Source: Oligoflexia bacterium (GTDB lineage Bacteria > Bdellovibrionota_C > UBA2361 > JBGSMV01). Taken from it: a DNA stretch of 64,000 bases. The notes beneath the pieces are model-generated. The model was not told where the DNA came from. It worked only from the letters and a program-made list of their open reading frames with translations, and searched no databases. Every line of letters starts with the position of its first letter. The stretch's first letter is position 1. Positions 42,582 through 52,238 of the stretch are shown piece after piece. Both the position numbers and the translations under genes were made by a program. The stretch spans positions 1 through 64,000 of the forward strand of contig JAIBBU010000004.1 of the NCBI GenBank assembly GCA_019694515.1, written 5' to 3'.

Positions 42582-44015
42582 TCAGCTTAGATTTGAGATT
42601 CTGGCTCTTGGGCCTTCCGCAGCCTTATTCTCTAAGGCCCCGGGGTCACTGGGGGAAGACGGGGCGGCATTTTTAGCCTCCAACCCGCGCACCAGGGCCC
42701 TACGCGGGTTAAGAATGCGAATCCTCGAGATGCGGTTCTGATTGACCTCCTCGACCCGCAGCCGCGTAATCCCGGCATGCACAGATTCGCCCTGTTCTGG
42801 AATTCGCCCCAGCAGCTTGGTAACCAGCCCCGCTAAGGTATCGTATTCCCCAACCGGCAGATCTAAACGAAAGTGGGCGTTAAGCTCATCAATTAGAGCG
42901 CCGCCGTCTGCGATCACATCTCCGGAGCGCGTCTTGATCCATTTGCGCTCTTCCAATGGACTATCATATTCATCGCGGATCTCACCCACGATCTCTTCAA
43001 TTAGATCTTCCATCGTCACCACACCGTCAACTCCGCCGTGTTCGTCGACGACCACAGCCAGATGCACGCCGTCAGTGCGCAGCTCCTGTAAGACCTCCGA
43101 TATCTTCTTGTTATTCGGCACAAAGAACGGTTTGCGGATTAACTTCTTCAATTCAAAATTTCCGCTGCGCTCTCCCGCCCACTGGATTAGATCCTTGGCG
43201 TGCAGCACCCCTTTAACGTCATCCAAAACTTCGCCTGTGACTAAGACGCGCGATAATCGTTCCTGTGCAAAGACCTCTAGCAGCTGTTCGAGGTCGATAT
43301 TTTCTTGAACTGAAACGATGTCGGATCGGGGGGTCATAACTTCACGCACGATCGTGTCAGCGAAGTTGAAAACCCCCTGAATCATCTCTTTTTCTTCTTC
43401 TTCAATCTGGCCAGCTTCGCTGCTAAGCTCCACTAAATCGCTAATTTCCTGAGCCGAGATGGCGCTCTCGCGAAGTGCCGGACGCTTTAATCCAAGCGTG
43501 CCCAGCAATAATCCAGTCAATCCTGAGGTGATGCTGACGATTGGATTAAGAATCCGGGATGAGGTGATCATCGGCCGGGCAAGATGCACCAGCATGCGCT
43601 CCGGCCCCGCATGCGCGATACTTTTGGCTACCTGAGCTAGCAGCAAAAAAACCAGGGTTAAAATTAAGAATACGACACTCCCCACCACCGTGGTCCAGAG
43701 CGGAACATTCTCACTAAAAATTTGAGAAGCGATCAGATTGACAACGACGTGAATGAACTCGAAGAGAGTAAATCCCAAAAGCAGCGTGCTCAGAAACAAC
43801 CCTACCTGAGCAGTTGTTAGCTGCTTCTCCCCCTGGATCAAAACGATCCGGGCGTATCTAATCGAAGACCGATCCCGCCCGGACAATTCCTTCAGCCGGG
43901 CGGTGCGGGCGCGCTTGAGTACGGTCGAGGCCAGCACGAAATAAAAATAGATCAGCGCAGTGAGCGCCACTAAGGTAGCCAAATAAATTGCAGGAAATAT
44001 GGAGTTTAGGGACAT
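42582..44015 (-). CDS. CorC/HlyC-type CNNM-CBS membrane protein
   Basis: The 477-residue protein has an N-terminal DUF21/CNNM membrane domain with about four helices and the motif TTAQVGLFLSTLLLGF. The CBS pair lies around residues 215-335 (VREVMTPRSDIVSVQENIDLEQLLEVF, then FFVPNNKKISEVLQELRTDGVHLAVVVDEHGGVDGVVTMEDLIEEIVGEI). A C-terminal CorC_HlyC domain with LPVGEYDTLAGLVTKLLGRIPEQG ends the fold. Family members act in magnesium homeostasis or stress tolerance. The C-terminal 40 residues are Ala/Pro-rich and unconserved. Confidence 0.92.
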   Translation of the reverse strand: MSLNSIFPAIYLATLVALTALIYFYFVLASTVLKRARTARLKELSGRDRSSIRYARIVLIQGEKQLTTAQVGLFLSTLLLGFTLFEFIHVVVNLIASQIFSENVPLWTTVVGSVVFLILTLVFLLLAQVAKSIAHAGPERMLVHLARPMITSSRILNPIVSITSGLTGLLLGTLGLKRPALRESAISAQEISDLVELSSEAGQIEEEEKEMIQGVFNFADTIVREVMTPRSDIVSVQENIDLEQLLEVFAQERLSRVLVTGEVLDDVKGVLHAKDLIQWAGERSGNFELKKLIRKPFFVPNNKKISEVLQELRTDGVHLAVVVDEHGGVDGVVTMEDLIEEIVGEIRDEYDSPLEERKWIKTRSGDVIADGGALIDELNAHFRLDLPVGEYDTLAGLVTKLLGRIPEQGESVHAGITRLRVEEVNQNRISRIRILNPRRALVRGLEAKNAAPSSPSDPGALENKAAEGPRARISNLS

Positions 44016-44033
44016 AGCTAAGAATAACGATGG

Positions 44034-44294
44034 CTAAAAGCCAAGTCCCTGATTTAAAAGGAAAATAGTGTCTTCGGTCGCTGGTAAATGACTATCGGCA
44101 GCTTTCATTTGGAAGATCCATTGTCGGTCCCCGGGGCAGCGCTTGTCAATTAAGGCGCGTCCAAGTGACTGGAAAAGAGGTTTAATAAGCTGAATTACTT
44201 CATGAATCGAGCGGTAGAGCGGTCGTTCGGGGCCGTCCGGCAAACTAGCGTAGTATCTGCCGCACCAACGCCCGAATTTCGGGATCACGATCAC
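44034..44294 (-). CDS. Doubtful small protein downstream of the HEAT-repeat gene
   Basis: An 86-codon frame with GTG start overlaps the 3' end of the large HEAT gene by 50 nt and fills the gap to the CorC-type gene. The predicted product (PLYRSIHEVIQLIKPLFQSLGRALIDKRCPG...) has protein-like composition but no good ribosome-binding site. It might be a separate coupled gene, a frameshifted extension of the HEAT protein, or chance. Confidence 0.25.
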   Translation of the reverse strand: MIVIPKFGRWCGRYYASLPDGPERPLYRSIHEVIQLIKPLFQSLGRALIDKRCPGDRQWIFQMKAADSHLPATEDTIFLLNQGLGF

Positions 44295-46629
44295 GGCGCA
44301 TCCAGTCCAGAATCTCTGGCACTCCGGGTTGTTCCAGTGCGCCAGCCAGCGCCCGCACCCCCGCCTCCCGGCGTGAAGCAGAAAGATCCTGGCACATCAT
44401 TCGCAACGGCTCAAAGCATTCTCGGGCGCCGTAGCTCAGCCAGTGCGCAAACAATTTGGCCGCGTCCGCAGCCTCTGCGATATTTCCATGTTCCAGTATT
44501 TCACGAACCGCGATAGCGACTCGCCGATCCCCGGCCAAGTCGCTCCGCAACATTCTGGAGAGCACGGAGCAACGCTGCTGGGAGCTGGCATGGGGATTCG
44601 TGAGTGCAGCAACCGCGACACTATGATATTCCTCAGCGCCACCAAAACGAAATGCTGCATCCAGCACCCGCGCAATCTGCCCCGTAGAACTCGCCTGATC
44701 GACGATTGCTGCAAGCTCAGCTGCGCCCTCCCGCCCAAAGAAACCCAGAGTGCGAATTGCGGGAGAGTCGCCCCGCTCTAACGCCCGGATTCTTAGCTGC
44801 GAGCAGATCATTTTACGCCAAGGCGCCGGAAGGCCCGTGCATAGCTCAGGGAGACGCAGCATCAGTGGGCCCGAGGGTATCGCCGTAATAGCATTGGTAA
44901 GCGCTAAGACAGTCTCTTCATAATTTGGAGTTCTAACTAACGCCGCAATCAGCAATGGGAGCTGCCGATTTTCCGAGCTCAAACTAATCTGCACGGCCTG
45001 CCCAACATTCTCCACGATTTCATCAGGAGAGAGCGCCGAAAAGAGCGCAGCCCAGGCCTGCGCGGAGATGTCAGGCGAGAGCCCGTCGTTAGTCGGGGAA
45101 CTAAGCCTGGTCAGTGCGGCCTTGATTTGAGGGTCCCCGCACAGCCCCGCTTCAATCACACCCGTTAAAGCACTCTCTAGATCCTCGTTGATTCTCTCCC
45201 TCCTCGCTCTATCATTCCAACAGTCAGAGCGCCTCTCCTCGTCAACCATCTCTCTCTGCTGCTCACAAAAATGGTCGATAATTTTAGGCAAAACAGCGCA
45301 CTGTACGATACGGTCGTCCGGCCTAGCACTAAGGAGAAAGGTCTTCACGTATTCGTGAAAGGTGCCCTCCGGCACCCCATTTTCAAGGTACCCCGCCAGG
45401 CGAGCCGTTACTCCGACGGCCTGGTCGGGCGGTAATCGCTGCAGCAGCCTGAGTCCAATCAGATGTGCTCCCGGGTGCGCGCCCGCCAGCAATAGAAACG
45501 GCAGCTCCGCTTTTTCCCCCGGGAGCGCCGAAAACACTTCTACATAGCGGTCGAGCTGCGCACTATTGGTTTGCTCACTCTCCTTTCGCTTAGCTTCAAT
45601 CTGGTATTCGGCGGGATGCGCCTCGGGGCCCAATTCCGGCGGCGCTATTGATGGCGGATCAACGCATGAAAGTCGTGCGTAGGTGTTCAACAGACGAGCG
45701 ACTACCGTCTCATTCCCTTCTCCACTGAGATCCCGACTAAAAGTTTCGGCGAGCTGAAGCAGCAGGATGCGTTCATGTTCAAATACTGTCAAACGGCCTG
45801 CTCCGAATCGACCCGTATTTAACAGATCGAGAGAGCGTTCAATTAGTTTGTGGTTCAGTGCCCCAAGTTTACTAATGGCGTGGACCGTACGGAGAAACTC
45901 ATACGGATACGCCCGCTTAAGATCAAGCTGCGCAAGCTCATCTATTACCGCACCAAAGCGGCTCGCCGTAAGCTGATTCATTTCCTGCCGTTCCCTACGT
46001 ACCAGCACAACGCCACCCAGAAGCTGGTCCGCTCTTGCTCGCGATGGTGTAGGGAGAGCGGGATTCAACACCTTGAAGGCCAGCCTAAAATAGGCATCGC
46101 AAACGAGATCTAACTCTGATTGCTCCAGCTTATGGAAAAAGGGCTTTTCCCGGAGTGCGCACAGGGCAAATTCAAAATCCGGTTGAGCCTCCTGCGAGAA
46201 AGCAATTATTGCCGGAAGAAGTTTCAGCTGCTGCGTGAAAGGAAGATCTTTCCGATATTTCCGAAGCCAAGGGCCGCATCTTTCCGGCATGCACTCTGCC
46301 ATTGCGGTCAGGACCTGCGGAGACCGGTTGGTGGACGCCATAACGATCTCGAAAACAAGGTTCGAACCAGTCTCAGCGAACTGCGCGAGACAACCGATCG
46401 CGTCACAAGCGTCGTTGTCCCTGCCAGCATTCAATGCTTCCCGAAGCAGTTGACCTAGAAGCGGCATCGTGACCGGCGGCAGGCCGGACTGGGTGGATAG
46501 AACATCAAGCGCCTCTGCCCGCTTAGCTGGATCGGCTGAACACAAATTTCCCAAATATCGCAGCGCACGCCGATCAAGATCGTCCTGTCTCGGGCTGTTC
46601 GATAGTGTGCCTTCGAAATAACTGCTCAT
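44245..46629 (-). CDS. Large helical HEAT-repeat-like protein
   Basis: The 794-residue protein has no signal peptide or membrane segment and is nearly all helical. The C-terminal quarter reads as HEAT-type repeats (AIRTLGFFGREGAAELAAIVDQASSTGQIARVLDAAFRFGG, then RVAIAVREILEHGNIAEAADAAKLFAHW and GVRALAGALEQPGVPEILDWMRRDRDPEIRALVRQIL), and similar helix pairs occur through the rest. It is probably a protein-protein interaction scaffold. There is no operon partner with known function. It is one of several large orphan proteins between 44 and 57 kb. Confidence 0.75.
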   Translation of the reverse strand: MSSYFEGTLSNSPRQDDLDRRALRYLGNLCSADPAKRAEALDVLSTQSGLPPVTMPLLGQLLREALNAGRDNDACDAIGCLAQFAETGSNLVFEIVMASTNRSPQVLTAMAECMPERCGPWLRKYRKDLPFTQQLKLLPAIIAFSQEAQPDFEFALCALREKPFFHKLEQSELDLVCDAYFRLAFKVLNPALPTPSRARADQLLGGVVLVRRERQEMNQLTASRFGAVIDELAQLDLKRAYPYEFLRTVHAISKLGALNHKLIERSLDLLNTGRFGAGRLTVFEHERILLLQLAETFSRDLSGEGNETVVARLLNTYARLSCVDPPSIAPPELGPEAHPAEYQIEAKRKESEQTNSAQLDRYVEVFSALPGEKAELPFLLLAGAHPGAHLIGLRLLQRLPPDQAVGVTARLAGYLENGVPEGTFHEYVKTFLLSARPDDRIVQCAVLPKIIDHFCEQQREMVDEERRSDCWNDRARRERINEDLESALTGVIEAGLCGDPQIKAALTRLSSPTNDGLSPDISAQAWAALFSALSPDEIVENVGQAVQISLSSENRQLPLLIAALVRTPNYEETVLALTNAITAIPSGPLMLRLPELCTGLPAPWRKMICSQLRIRALERGDSPAIRTLGFFGREGAAELAAIVDQASSTGQIARVLDAAFRFGGAEEYHSVAVAALTNPHASSQQRCSVLSRMLRSDLAGDRRVAIAVREILEHGNIAEAADAAKLFAHWLSYGARECFEPLRMMCQDLSASRREAGVRALAGALEQPGVPEILDWMRRDRDPEIRALVRQILR

Positions 46630-46774
46630 TTGAATCTAGCTTAGGTCTTCGATAACCACTTCCCGCCGGAACGCGGTTGTCCTGTAAGATGGGAGAACTG
46701 CGAGGGAAGCCTTTGAGTTCATCGCGAGCTTAGCATAGCGCGGGTGCTACTCAACTTGGGGAAGAAACCGTTGC

Positions 46775-47104
46775 CTATTGCCGGTGAGAGGCGTTATTCG
46801 CCATTTTTGAAGCCCCCTTTATCAAAAGGGCCGCATCCAATGCTGCCCCCATCGCAGCGCTAAGCGGCACGTCGGCCGCCGCTTCACTCCCGGGACCATA
46901 TGGCGAAGAACCCGGATCTTGCCGCTTGCGGTCATCAATCTGTGCAGCCACCTCGGCTACTCCTTTACGAACCTGCTCTCCCAAGCCCGCAAACGGCCCG
47001 GGCTGAAGGGCAGCATCGCCGTCTGGGCGTGAAAGCGCCTCAAGGCGCTCTTGTGACAGATCCCCGACTTGTGGTTTCGAATTATTAAATCGATCTGGAG
47101 CCAT
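46775..47104 (-). CDS. Small hypothetical protein
   Basis: I start at the ATG at 47104 (GGGAGAAGAG upstream) and not the TTG at 47134. The 109-residue product is polar, with DRFNNSKPQVGDLSQERLEAL, a Gly/Pro/Asp-rich middle (RKRQDPGSSPYGPGSEAAAD) and a short hydrophobic helix (VPLSAAMGAALDAALLIKGASKM). No family recognised. The 295 nt on its upstream side, up to the VOC gene, show no clear gene. Confidence 0.55.
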   Translation of the reverse strand: MAPDRFNNSKPQVGDLSQERLEALSRPDGDAALQPGPFAGLGEQVRKGVAEVAAQIDDRKRQDPGSSPYGPGSEAAADVPLSAAMGAALDAALLIKGASKMANNASHRQ

Positions 47105-47399
47105 ACTTCTCTTCTCCCAACTGATTAACACCAAGAGCCAAACACGTCGTCATGAGGCAGTCAAGGGAAACCTAAGAACCAGTCGCCTCACCAGTCCAAT
47201 GTTCGCAGCCGTTCGAATGCCGCTTTGATCTTGCTACCAAGATTCTGCAGCGGAGTGTTGGGTTTCGGCACAGCTCCTATTTGGGCGAGAGTCTGATCGG
47301 CCCGAAACGAAAGCGCAACACCCCCGGATTAATTACCCCCTAGCCAGAATTATCCACTCCGCACTTTAATTAATTGATTGACTCACAGAGAGGAAGCAC

Positions 47400-47771
47400 A
47401 TGACACATAACCGCATCAGATGGGCCGAGATATACGTTCAGGATATACAACGTGCAAAGACCTTCTATGAAGAGGTTCTAAAGCTGCAACTGGAGAAACT
47501 CGATACACCCGATTTCGAGATGTGGGCCTTTCCAATGAATCCCGACAAGCCCGGCACCGGCGGTGCGCTGGTACAAATGAAGGGCGTCCCATCGGGCGGC
47601 AACAGCACGATCGTGTATTTCGGCTGCGAGGACTGCGCGGTCGAAGCTTCGAGGGTGATGAAAGCCGGAGGCCGTATGCATCGCGATAAATTTTCGATCG
47701 GGCAATACGGCGCCATCGCCCTGGCGTATGATACGGAGGGCAATATGTTTGGGTTACACTCACTTAAATAG
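47400..47771 (+). CDS. VOC family (glyoxalase-like) protein
   Basis: The 123-residue protein matches the vicinal oxygen chelate fold: IRWAEIYVQDIQRAKTFYEEVLKLQLEKLD, FEMWAFPMN, GALVQMKG, IVYFGCEDCAVEASRVMKAGGRMHRDKFSIGQYGAIALAYDTEGNMFGLHS. It has the length of single-domain members that dimerise, and resembles the PhnB/YyaH-like group. Substrate unknown. AGAGGAA lies 4 nt before the ATG. It is isolated between non-conserved genes. Confidence 0.85.
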   Translation: MTHNRIRWAEIYVQDIQRAKTFYEEVLKLQLEKLDTPDFEMWAFPMNPDKPGTGGALVQMKGVPSGGNSTIVYFGCEDCAVEASRVMKAGGRMHRDKFSIGQYGAIALAYDTEGNMFGLHSLK

Positions 47772-47953
47772 CGCTTTCCGAGCCCGCGCCGCTATCGCTG
47801 TGGACTAATCAAGAATTCCCCCGGGACCGCTTTGGGGATGCTCTGAATCCGGCTCCCGCTTTTTGACTAAGCATCGATTCGAATTTAGATTTGGCGTTAG
47901 CTTCTCCGCTCTTGCACTACACCGTTTAACTGAACGCTTCGGGGACACCGCAC

Positions 47954-48361
47954 ATGAGCACCATCGCATCGCCCAACATACCAGCCGCTACCAACGAGGA
48001 TCTTGCATTGGAGCTTGGTTCGCTCGGAAGGAAGATTTTAGAGCTGCACCAGCACGCGCTTAGCGCTGGGCTTGGTCTTGACGAGACAGCCCATCAGCTC
48101 GCTTCTCTGATCAAGAACGAAAACTGTCCCAAGCATGTGGCTCAGGCTGGAGTAGATCGCAGACATCGGCGTATCAGAATTGATGCAGAACCGAGCGCAA
48201 TTCATCTTTTAGGCCGACTCTTAGGTTCAAGAGAATTGGAAGGCTGCTTCTTGGGTAATCATCGGTGCAGCTTCGCTGTAAATCTGCGCTCTGGAACTCC
48301 GCATGACCAAGCATCGCAAAGCCGAATCTTGGATCAGCTCCGAATGCCGCGCCATCGGTAG
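47954..48361 (+). CDS. Possible hypothetical protein in a 739-nt gene-poor stretch
   Basis: Between the VOC gene and the Gly-rich secreted protein the only plus-strand candidate is a 135-codon frame. Its first 70 residues (NEDLALELGSLGRKILELHQHALSAGLGLDETAHQLASLIK) look like a helical protein, but the second half has composition close to chance. A competing minus-strand frame at 48174-48419 is no better. If real, only the N-terminal half may be conserved. No family recognised. Confidence 0.35.
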   Translation: MSTIASPNIPAATNEDLALELGSLGRKILELHQHALSAGLGLDETAHQLASLIKNENCPKHVAQAGVDRRHRRIRIDAEPSAIHLLGRLLGSRELEGCFLGNHRCSFAVNLRSGTPHDQASQSRILDQLRMPRHR

Positions 48362-48510
48362 CGCCAATCCGCATTGCCGCGCATCGCGATCCAGCTACCT
48401 TAATGCGCTTCAATTGCATGCGGCAGAATCATAGGCGGTTTCGGCTCTTTTCCCGTTTTCATAGACTCCTACCTCTTTTATTATCGAGGTCAGTTAAACT
48501 TAGGGAGATT

Positions 48511-49608
48511 ATGAAACTAATACTTAGCGCCCTAGCCCTCCTGGCCTTCTCGTTCGACGCAGTAGCCGCTACTCCGCGCTACGTGATCTGCAAGCGCAAC
48601 TCGGACGGCGCGATCAATATTAAAGCAACCCGCTGCAAGCGAACTGAGACCAAGCTCAGCAATATCTCCTCATTAACCGGGGCAGACGGCAGTCTGCGTA
48701 TATACGGCGACGGCAGCGCTGGTTCATTACTCGTTACCAGCTCAACCGCTTTTGACGAAAGCAACTTGCAGTATACGGATATCACGGTTGACACCGGCGT
48801 TACGCTAACCGTGGAATCAGGGACAATTTTTAGGGCTACCGGCGCCTTTACTAACAACGGCACGATCACCGTTTCTCCTTACGCGGCCGGCGCCAGTATC
48901 GGATCCGCAGCCGGCACATCCGGAACTTCACCAGCGATCACACTCGCCTCTCCAGGCGTGGCCGTGAAGGGAGGTTCACAAGGTGCTTTCGGAACCAGCG
49001 CCGCTACCCTTGCCGGAGGCGAATATGGTCTGGGCATGTTCCCCACAACCGCGCGCAATATCCTGGCTCCAGGAGTGCTGGGAGGTTCGGGCGGAGGCGC
49101 CGGCGCGTTTAACCATTCCGGTGGAAAAGGCGGCGGAACATTTACCGTGATAGCGGCCGGTGCAATATTGAATAACGGCTCCATCAATGCGGATGGGTCC
49201 GACGGAGGAAGCGGCTCAGGAGGCGGCGGCGGAGGGATCATCATACTCGCCTCCAACACTAGCGTTACTAACAGCGCTTCCGGCTCTATCACCGCCAGAG
49301 GCGGAGCGGGCGGCGCCTCGAATGTCGGCAGCGGCGCCGGGGGCGGCGGCGGGGGCGGAATCGTACATTTCCTTGCTCCCACGGCACCCACTAATTCAGG
49401 TTCCATCTATGTAAGCGAGGGCGCAGCCGGCAACAATACTACGGCCGTCACAAACTCCCCCAGAAGCGGCGGAGGCGGCGGAGGATCGTGTGGGGGCGAT
49501 GGAGGACCTGGGTCAGCCGTATCGGCGGGCAACGTTTCGTCCGGAAGTAGCACCGGAGCCGCGGGATTCAGTCTGACCACAACTGCAGATCCAACTTCGC
49601 TGTTCTAG
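48511..49608 (+). CDS. Secreted glycine-rich beta-solenoid-like protein
   Basis: I start at the ATG at 48511 (AGGGAG upstream), which gives a clean signal peptide (MKLILSALALLAFSFDAVAA, cleavage before TPR). The mature part first has a short Cys-containing region, then repeating strands of the type TLTVESGTIFRATGAFTNNGTITV and ILNNGSINADGSDGG, interrupted by Gly runs (GSGSGGGGGGIIILASN, GSGAGGGGGGGIVHFL). This pattern is typical of exported beta-helical surface or adhesin-like proteins. The antisense frame is long only because of the Gly codons. It is probably outside the cytoplasm and its ligand is unknown. Confidence 0.75.
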   Translation: MKLILSALALLAFSFDAVAATPRYVICKRNSDGAINIKATRCKRTETKLSNISSLTGADGSLRIYGDGSAGSLLVTSSTAFDESNLQYTDITVDTGVTLTVESGTIFRATGAFTNNGTITVSPYAAGASIGSAAGTSGTSPAITLASPGVAVKGGSQGAFGTSAATLAGGEYGLGMFPTTARNILAPGVLGGSGGGAGAFNHSGGKGGGTFTVIAAGAILNNGSINADGSDGGSGSGGGGGGIIILASNTSVTNSASGSITARGGAGGASNVGSGAGGGGGGGIVHFLAPTAPTNSGSIYVSEGAAGNNTTAVTNSPRSGGGGGGSCGGDGGPGSAVSAGNVSSGSSTGAAGFSLTTTADPTSLF

Positions 49609-49807
49609 CTGCAGGTGAATCAATCCTCAAATCGCTTTACATCGATTTAACAGACGCAAGCTCCAGGGATAAACGATCAAACTACGGAGCGTGCAGCAGC
49701 CGTTTGCACAAGCAAAGAGTCGCAATGCATTTTGAACCTATCCGCGTGGAGCAGAGAGCTTAGCGATTTCCTTCGCCAAAGATCCCTGCTCCACCTCATC
49801 CATCTCC

Positions 49808-50167
49808 TCACCGCTCGGCCGCCTGACTGGTCTTGATGCGGTCAAGCACCCGATGCAGCTCACGATCGTTCCCTTCCCTATTGAGATCGACAGTTGCATT
49901 GTGGACCACTTCGCCCCCATGCACGGCCACGAACATGACCGGCGGCTTGAGCGCGCAGTACACGAAATACAGCAGCAACAGGAGAAACGGTACGAGCACG
50001 AGGATCGAGCCGCCTCCTGAGGTTTCAACCCCCGACGATGACGAGCTCCCGGAACTCCCGATGCTCGACACCCGTGACAGGCCGATTCCCATGGAGGAAG
50101 CACTCGTGTGAAACGGGCATCCGAGTCCGACACAATCCGACTCGAGATGCGGAAGCTGAAAGTTCAT
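49808..50167 (-). CDS. Small single-pass membrane protein
   Basis: The 119-residue protein has a Ser/Gly-rich N-terminal 55 residues (SIGSSGSSSSSGVETSGGGS), a transmembrane segment (ILVLVPFLLLLLYFVYCAL) and a C-terminal domain of about 45 residues (PPVMFVAVHGGEVVHNATVDLNREGNDRELHRVLDRIKTSQ). GAAAGGTAAGG precedes the ATG. It lies downstream of the 599-residue orphan gene on the same strand, but a 163-nt gap makes co-transcription uncertain. No family recognised. Confidence 0.55.
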   Translation of the reverse strand: MNFQLPHLESDCVGLGCPFHTSASSMGIGLSRVSSIGSSGSSSSSGVETSGGGSILVLVPFLLLLLYFVYCALKPPVMFVAVHGGEVVHNATVDLNREGNDRELHRVLDRIKTSQAAER

Positions 50168-50330
50168 ACCTTACCTTTCGGTTTGAGGTTAACTACCAAC
50201 ATGCCGGCCGTTTCCGCTACCACAACCTTTGATGCACTACGACTCTTCGATCAATGGACCCCATGTCCACTCACTGAAGAGCCGCGAACCTACCCGCTCA
50301 CTTTGCCAAAGATCTTCGGAAGGTGGAACC

Positions 50331-52130
50331 TCAAGAATTGACAAGATGGAGTCCCCTGAGCACCCGATGGAAGAAACCGCGATGGTTTCGATTATGCACA
50401 GCGCGCCATCCCTCAAAAAATCTCTCCCGCCTGCTTCCTACCACCCCCAAAGTATCCAGTCGAGCATGTAGAGTTTGATACCTTGGATCGTTGTAAAACC
50501 GCTTCCTATTCCCCGGGAAACGTGAATCCGTGGTCAGAAACATAGCCATCCCTTCCCAGTCTGCATTGTAGAGGGCCTTCAAGACTTGTCCCTCAGTTAC
50601 AACGGACATCTCACCCAACGCCTGATCGCGACGTCGAAGAAATATCCTGCTCCTCGCGTTAACATCTCGAAATTCGGCAGAAAGCTGCTGTGCTAAGGCG
50701 ATCCGCCGTGAGGTCGCGCTCTCGGTGTCGGCTGCGATTGCATCCATCAATTGCCCCCTTATTGATAAGGTGCTGTCGATGCGCGCCGGCTCGATCTGCT
50801 CAAACTCGCTCAGGAGTTGCTGCCCTTCGACAACGAACTTGCTTGCCGCTCGCACTCTGTCCTTATAAGGCGAGTTCGGGAGCGCCCTTCGGCACTTTGC
50901 CTCCATCTCAACAAACTGTACAAAACCCCCGCTTTCAAATTCCTCCAGAATGCCTTGAAGCCTCTCCCCTTCGACACGTGCGGAATCCACCAGGCTCTGG
51001 GCCGGAGCAATCTGCCTATGGATAAATCCTAATTCTTGGTTGAAGAGATCCTCCGGAGCAAAGCTGTACCGCGGTCGCTGCAGCCGCAGGTCGCGATACT
51101 GCCCGGTATGCAATGCCACCCCGCGAATCTCTCCCCGAAATGCCAGTCGCCACAGCTCATCAGTAACGCGGCTGAGTTGTCGCGGGGTCAAGCCCCGGAT
51201 CAGCCCGGGATCTTGAAATCCTGAACTCACAAGCCGTCGCGCTATATTGGCGAACATTACATCACTAAGCTCTCCCCGTTCTGGGGGAGTGGGAGGTTCG
51301 ACCACTTTAGAACGCTCCCCGTCAAGGAGTCTCCGGATATATGAGACAAACTTCTCAATTGGACTGGGCGGCGGCGGGGGCGGCGGCGGATACTTGGCCG
51401 CTTCGAGTAAATCGTCGTAATCCCGAAATATCTGGACAAATGGAGCGCAGCTAATTGCCAAATCACGCGCCTTCGGGTCCAGTCCAGCCAGCGCTAAGGT
51501 TGCGAAACGCGCATCGATCAAATAAGGCGACTCCTCATCCGGATTTCTCCTAATTGAGTATTTCGCCCGTCTCTCAGCCTCAAACAGAAACTCGGCAGAC
51601 CTTCTAAGACTGGCTCCGTAAAGCCATGCGTCCAGGTAGTATTCCTGCACTTTATCGACTTCAACCGTTCGTAGCGCAGCAAGTGCAGCGTCGTGCAGCG
51701 AATGCCTGAGTGGGAGTTGATACCGCTGAGCTAATACTCGCCGCGAGCTTTCAAACTCGGGCCCTTCGTACGCCACCTTTATGCGCCGCATCTGTTTTAC
51801 TGGAATGCGGTTTAAATTTCCCATCAAGGCGTAGTAGTCGAACTGATCCGCATTTAGGATTCCCCAAAGACTCTTTAACTCCAGGAAATCCTCGATTGAA
51901 GAGAAATGACCATTCGACAACTGTGCAGCGTTTTGGCGTTTCGGTGTCGCCTTGGGATTAGAAGCTGCCCCCGCGGCTCCCCCGTTAGCTGCCAGGAGGT
52001 TCAGGGAAGGATTGCTTTGCTCAAGACCAGGTACCGACAGCGACAGGCCTGCAAAGTAGTCGACAGGAACTGCCGTTCGCACTTCAGCATAATGCGGATT
52101 GACGGCGGGAGGCGATACAGCGTTAAACAT
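50331..52130 (-). CDS. Large orphan helical protein with a proline run
   Basis: The 599-residue protein has a disordered N-terminus (Ala/Asn-rich), then a helical domain at about 75-215 (DQFDYYALMGNLNRIPVKQMRRIKVAYEGPEFESSRRVLAQRYQLPLRHSLHDAALAALRTVEVDKVQEYYLDAWLYGA). The order of short helices there faintly recalls an annexin-type repeat unit. A YPPPPPPPPSP linker near residue 250 separates a second helical half with coiled-coil potential. No signal peptide. Function unknown; the annexin resemblance is weak and needs a structure-based search. Confidence 0.7.
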   Translation of the reverse strand: MFNAVSPPAVNPHYAEVRTAVPVDYFAGLSLSVPGLEQSNPSLNLLAANGGAAGAASNPKATPKRQNAAQLSNGHFSSIEDFLELKSLWGILNADQFDYYALMGNLNRIPVKQMRRIKVAYEGPEFESSRRVLAQRYQLPLRHSLHDAALAALRTVEVDKVQEYYLDAWLYGASLRRSAEFLFEAERRAKYSIRRNPDEESPYLIDARFATLALAGLDPKARDLAISCAPFVQIFRDYDDLLEAAKYPPPPPPPPSPIEKFVSYIRRLLDGERSKVVEPPTPPERGELSDVMFANIARRLVSSGFQDPGLIRGLTPRQLSRVTDELWRLAFRGEIRGVALHTGQYRDLRLQRPRYSFAPEDLFNQELGFIHRQIAPAQSLVDSARVEGERLQGILEEFESGGFVQFVEMEAKCRRALPNSPYKDRVRAASKFVVEGQQLLSEFEQIEPARIDSTLSIRGQLMDAIAADTESATSRRIALAQQLSAEFRDVNARSRIFLRRRDQALGEMSVVTEGQVLKALYNADWEGMAMFLTTDSRFPGNRKRFYNDPRYQTLHARLDTLGVVGSRRERFFEGWRAVHNRNHRGFFHRVLRGLHLVNS

Positions 52131-52238
52131 TCCACCCTCGGATTTCCAGCGATGCGAGTTGCGTAGTTTGTATCAGACTCTAAAGAGCAAAACAATCGAA
52201 GGGCCAAAGCATAGCACACCGATGGCGAGGTTAGGCAC

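Noticed and set aside
47160..47330. Remnant-like minus-strand reading between the small hypothetical gene and the VOC gene
   Set aside because: A short frame reads as protein-like (SKIKAAFERLRTLDW) but has only a GTG deep inside and too few codons to call a gene.
48174..48419. 81-codon minus-strand frame in the gene-poor stretch before the Gly-rich protein
   Set aside because: No ribosome-binding site and no family; it competes with an equally weak plus-strand frame.
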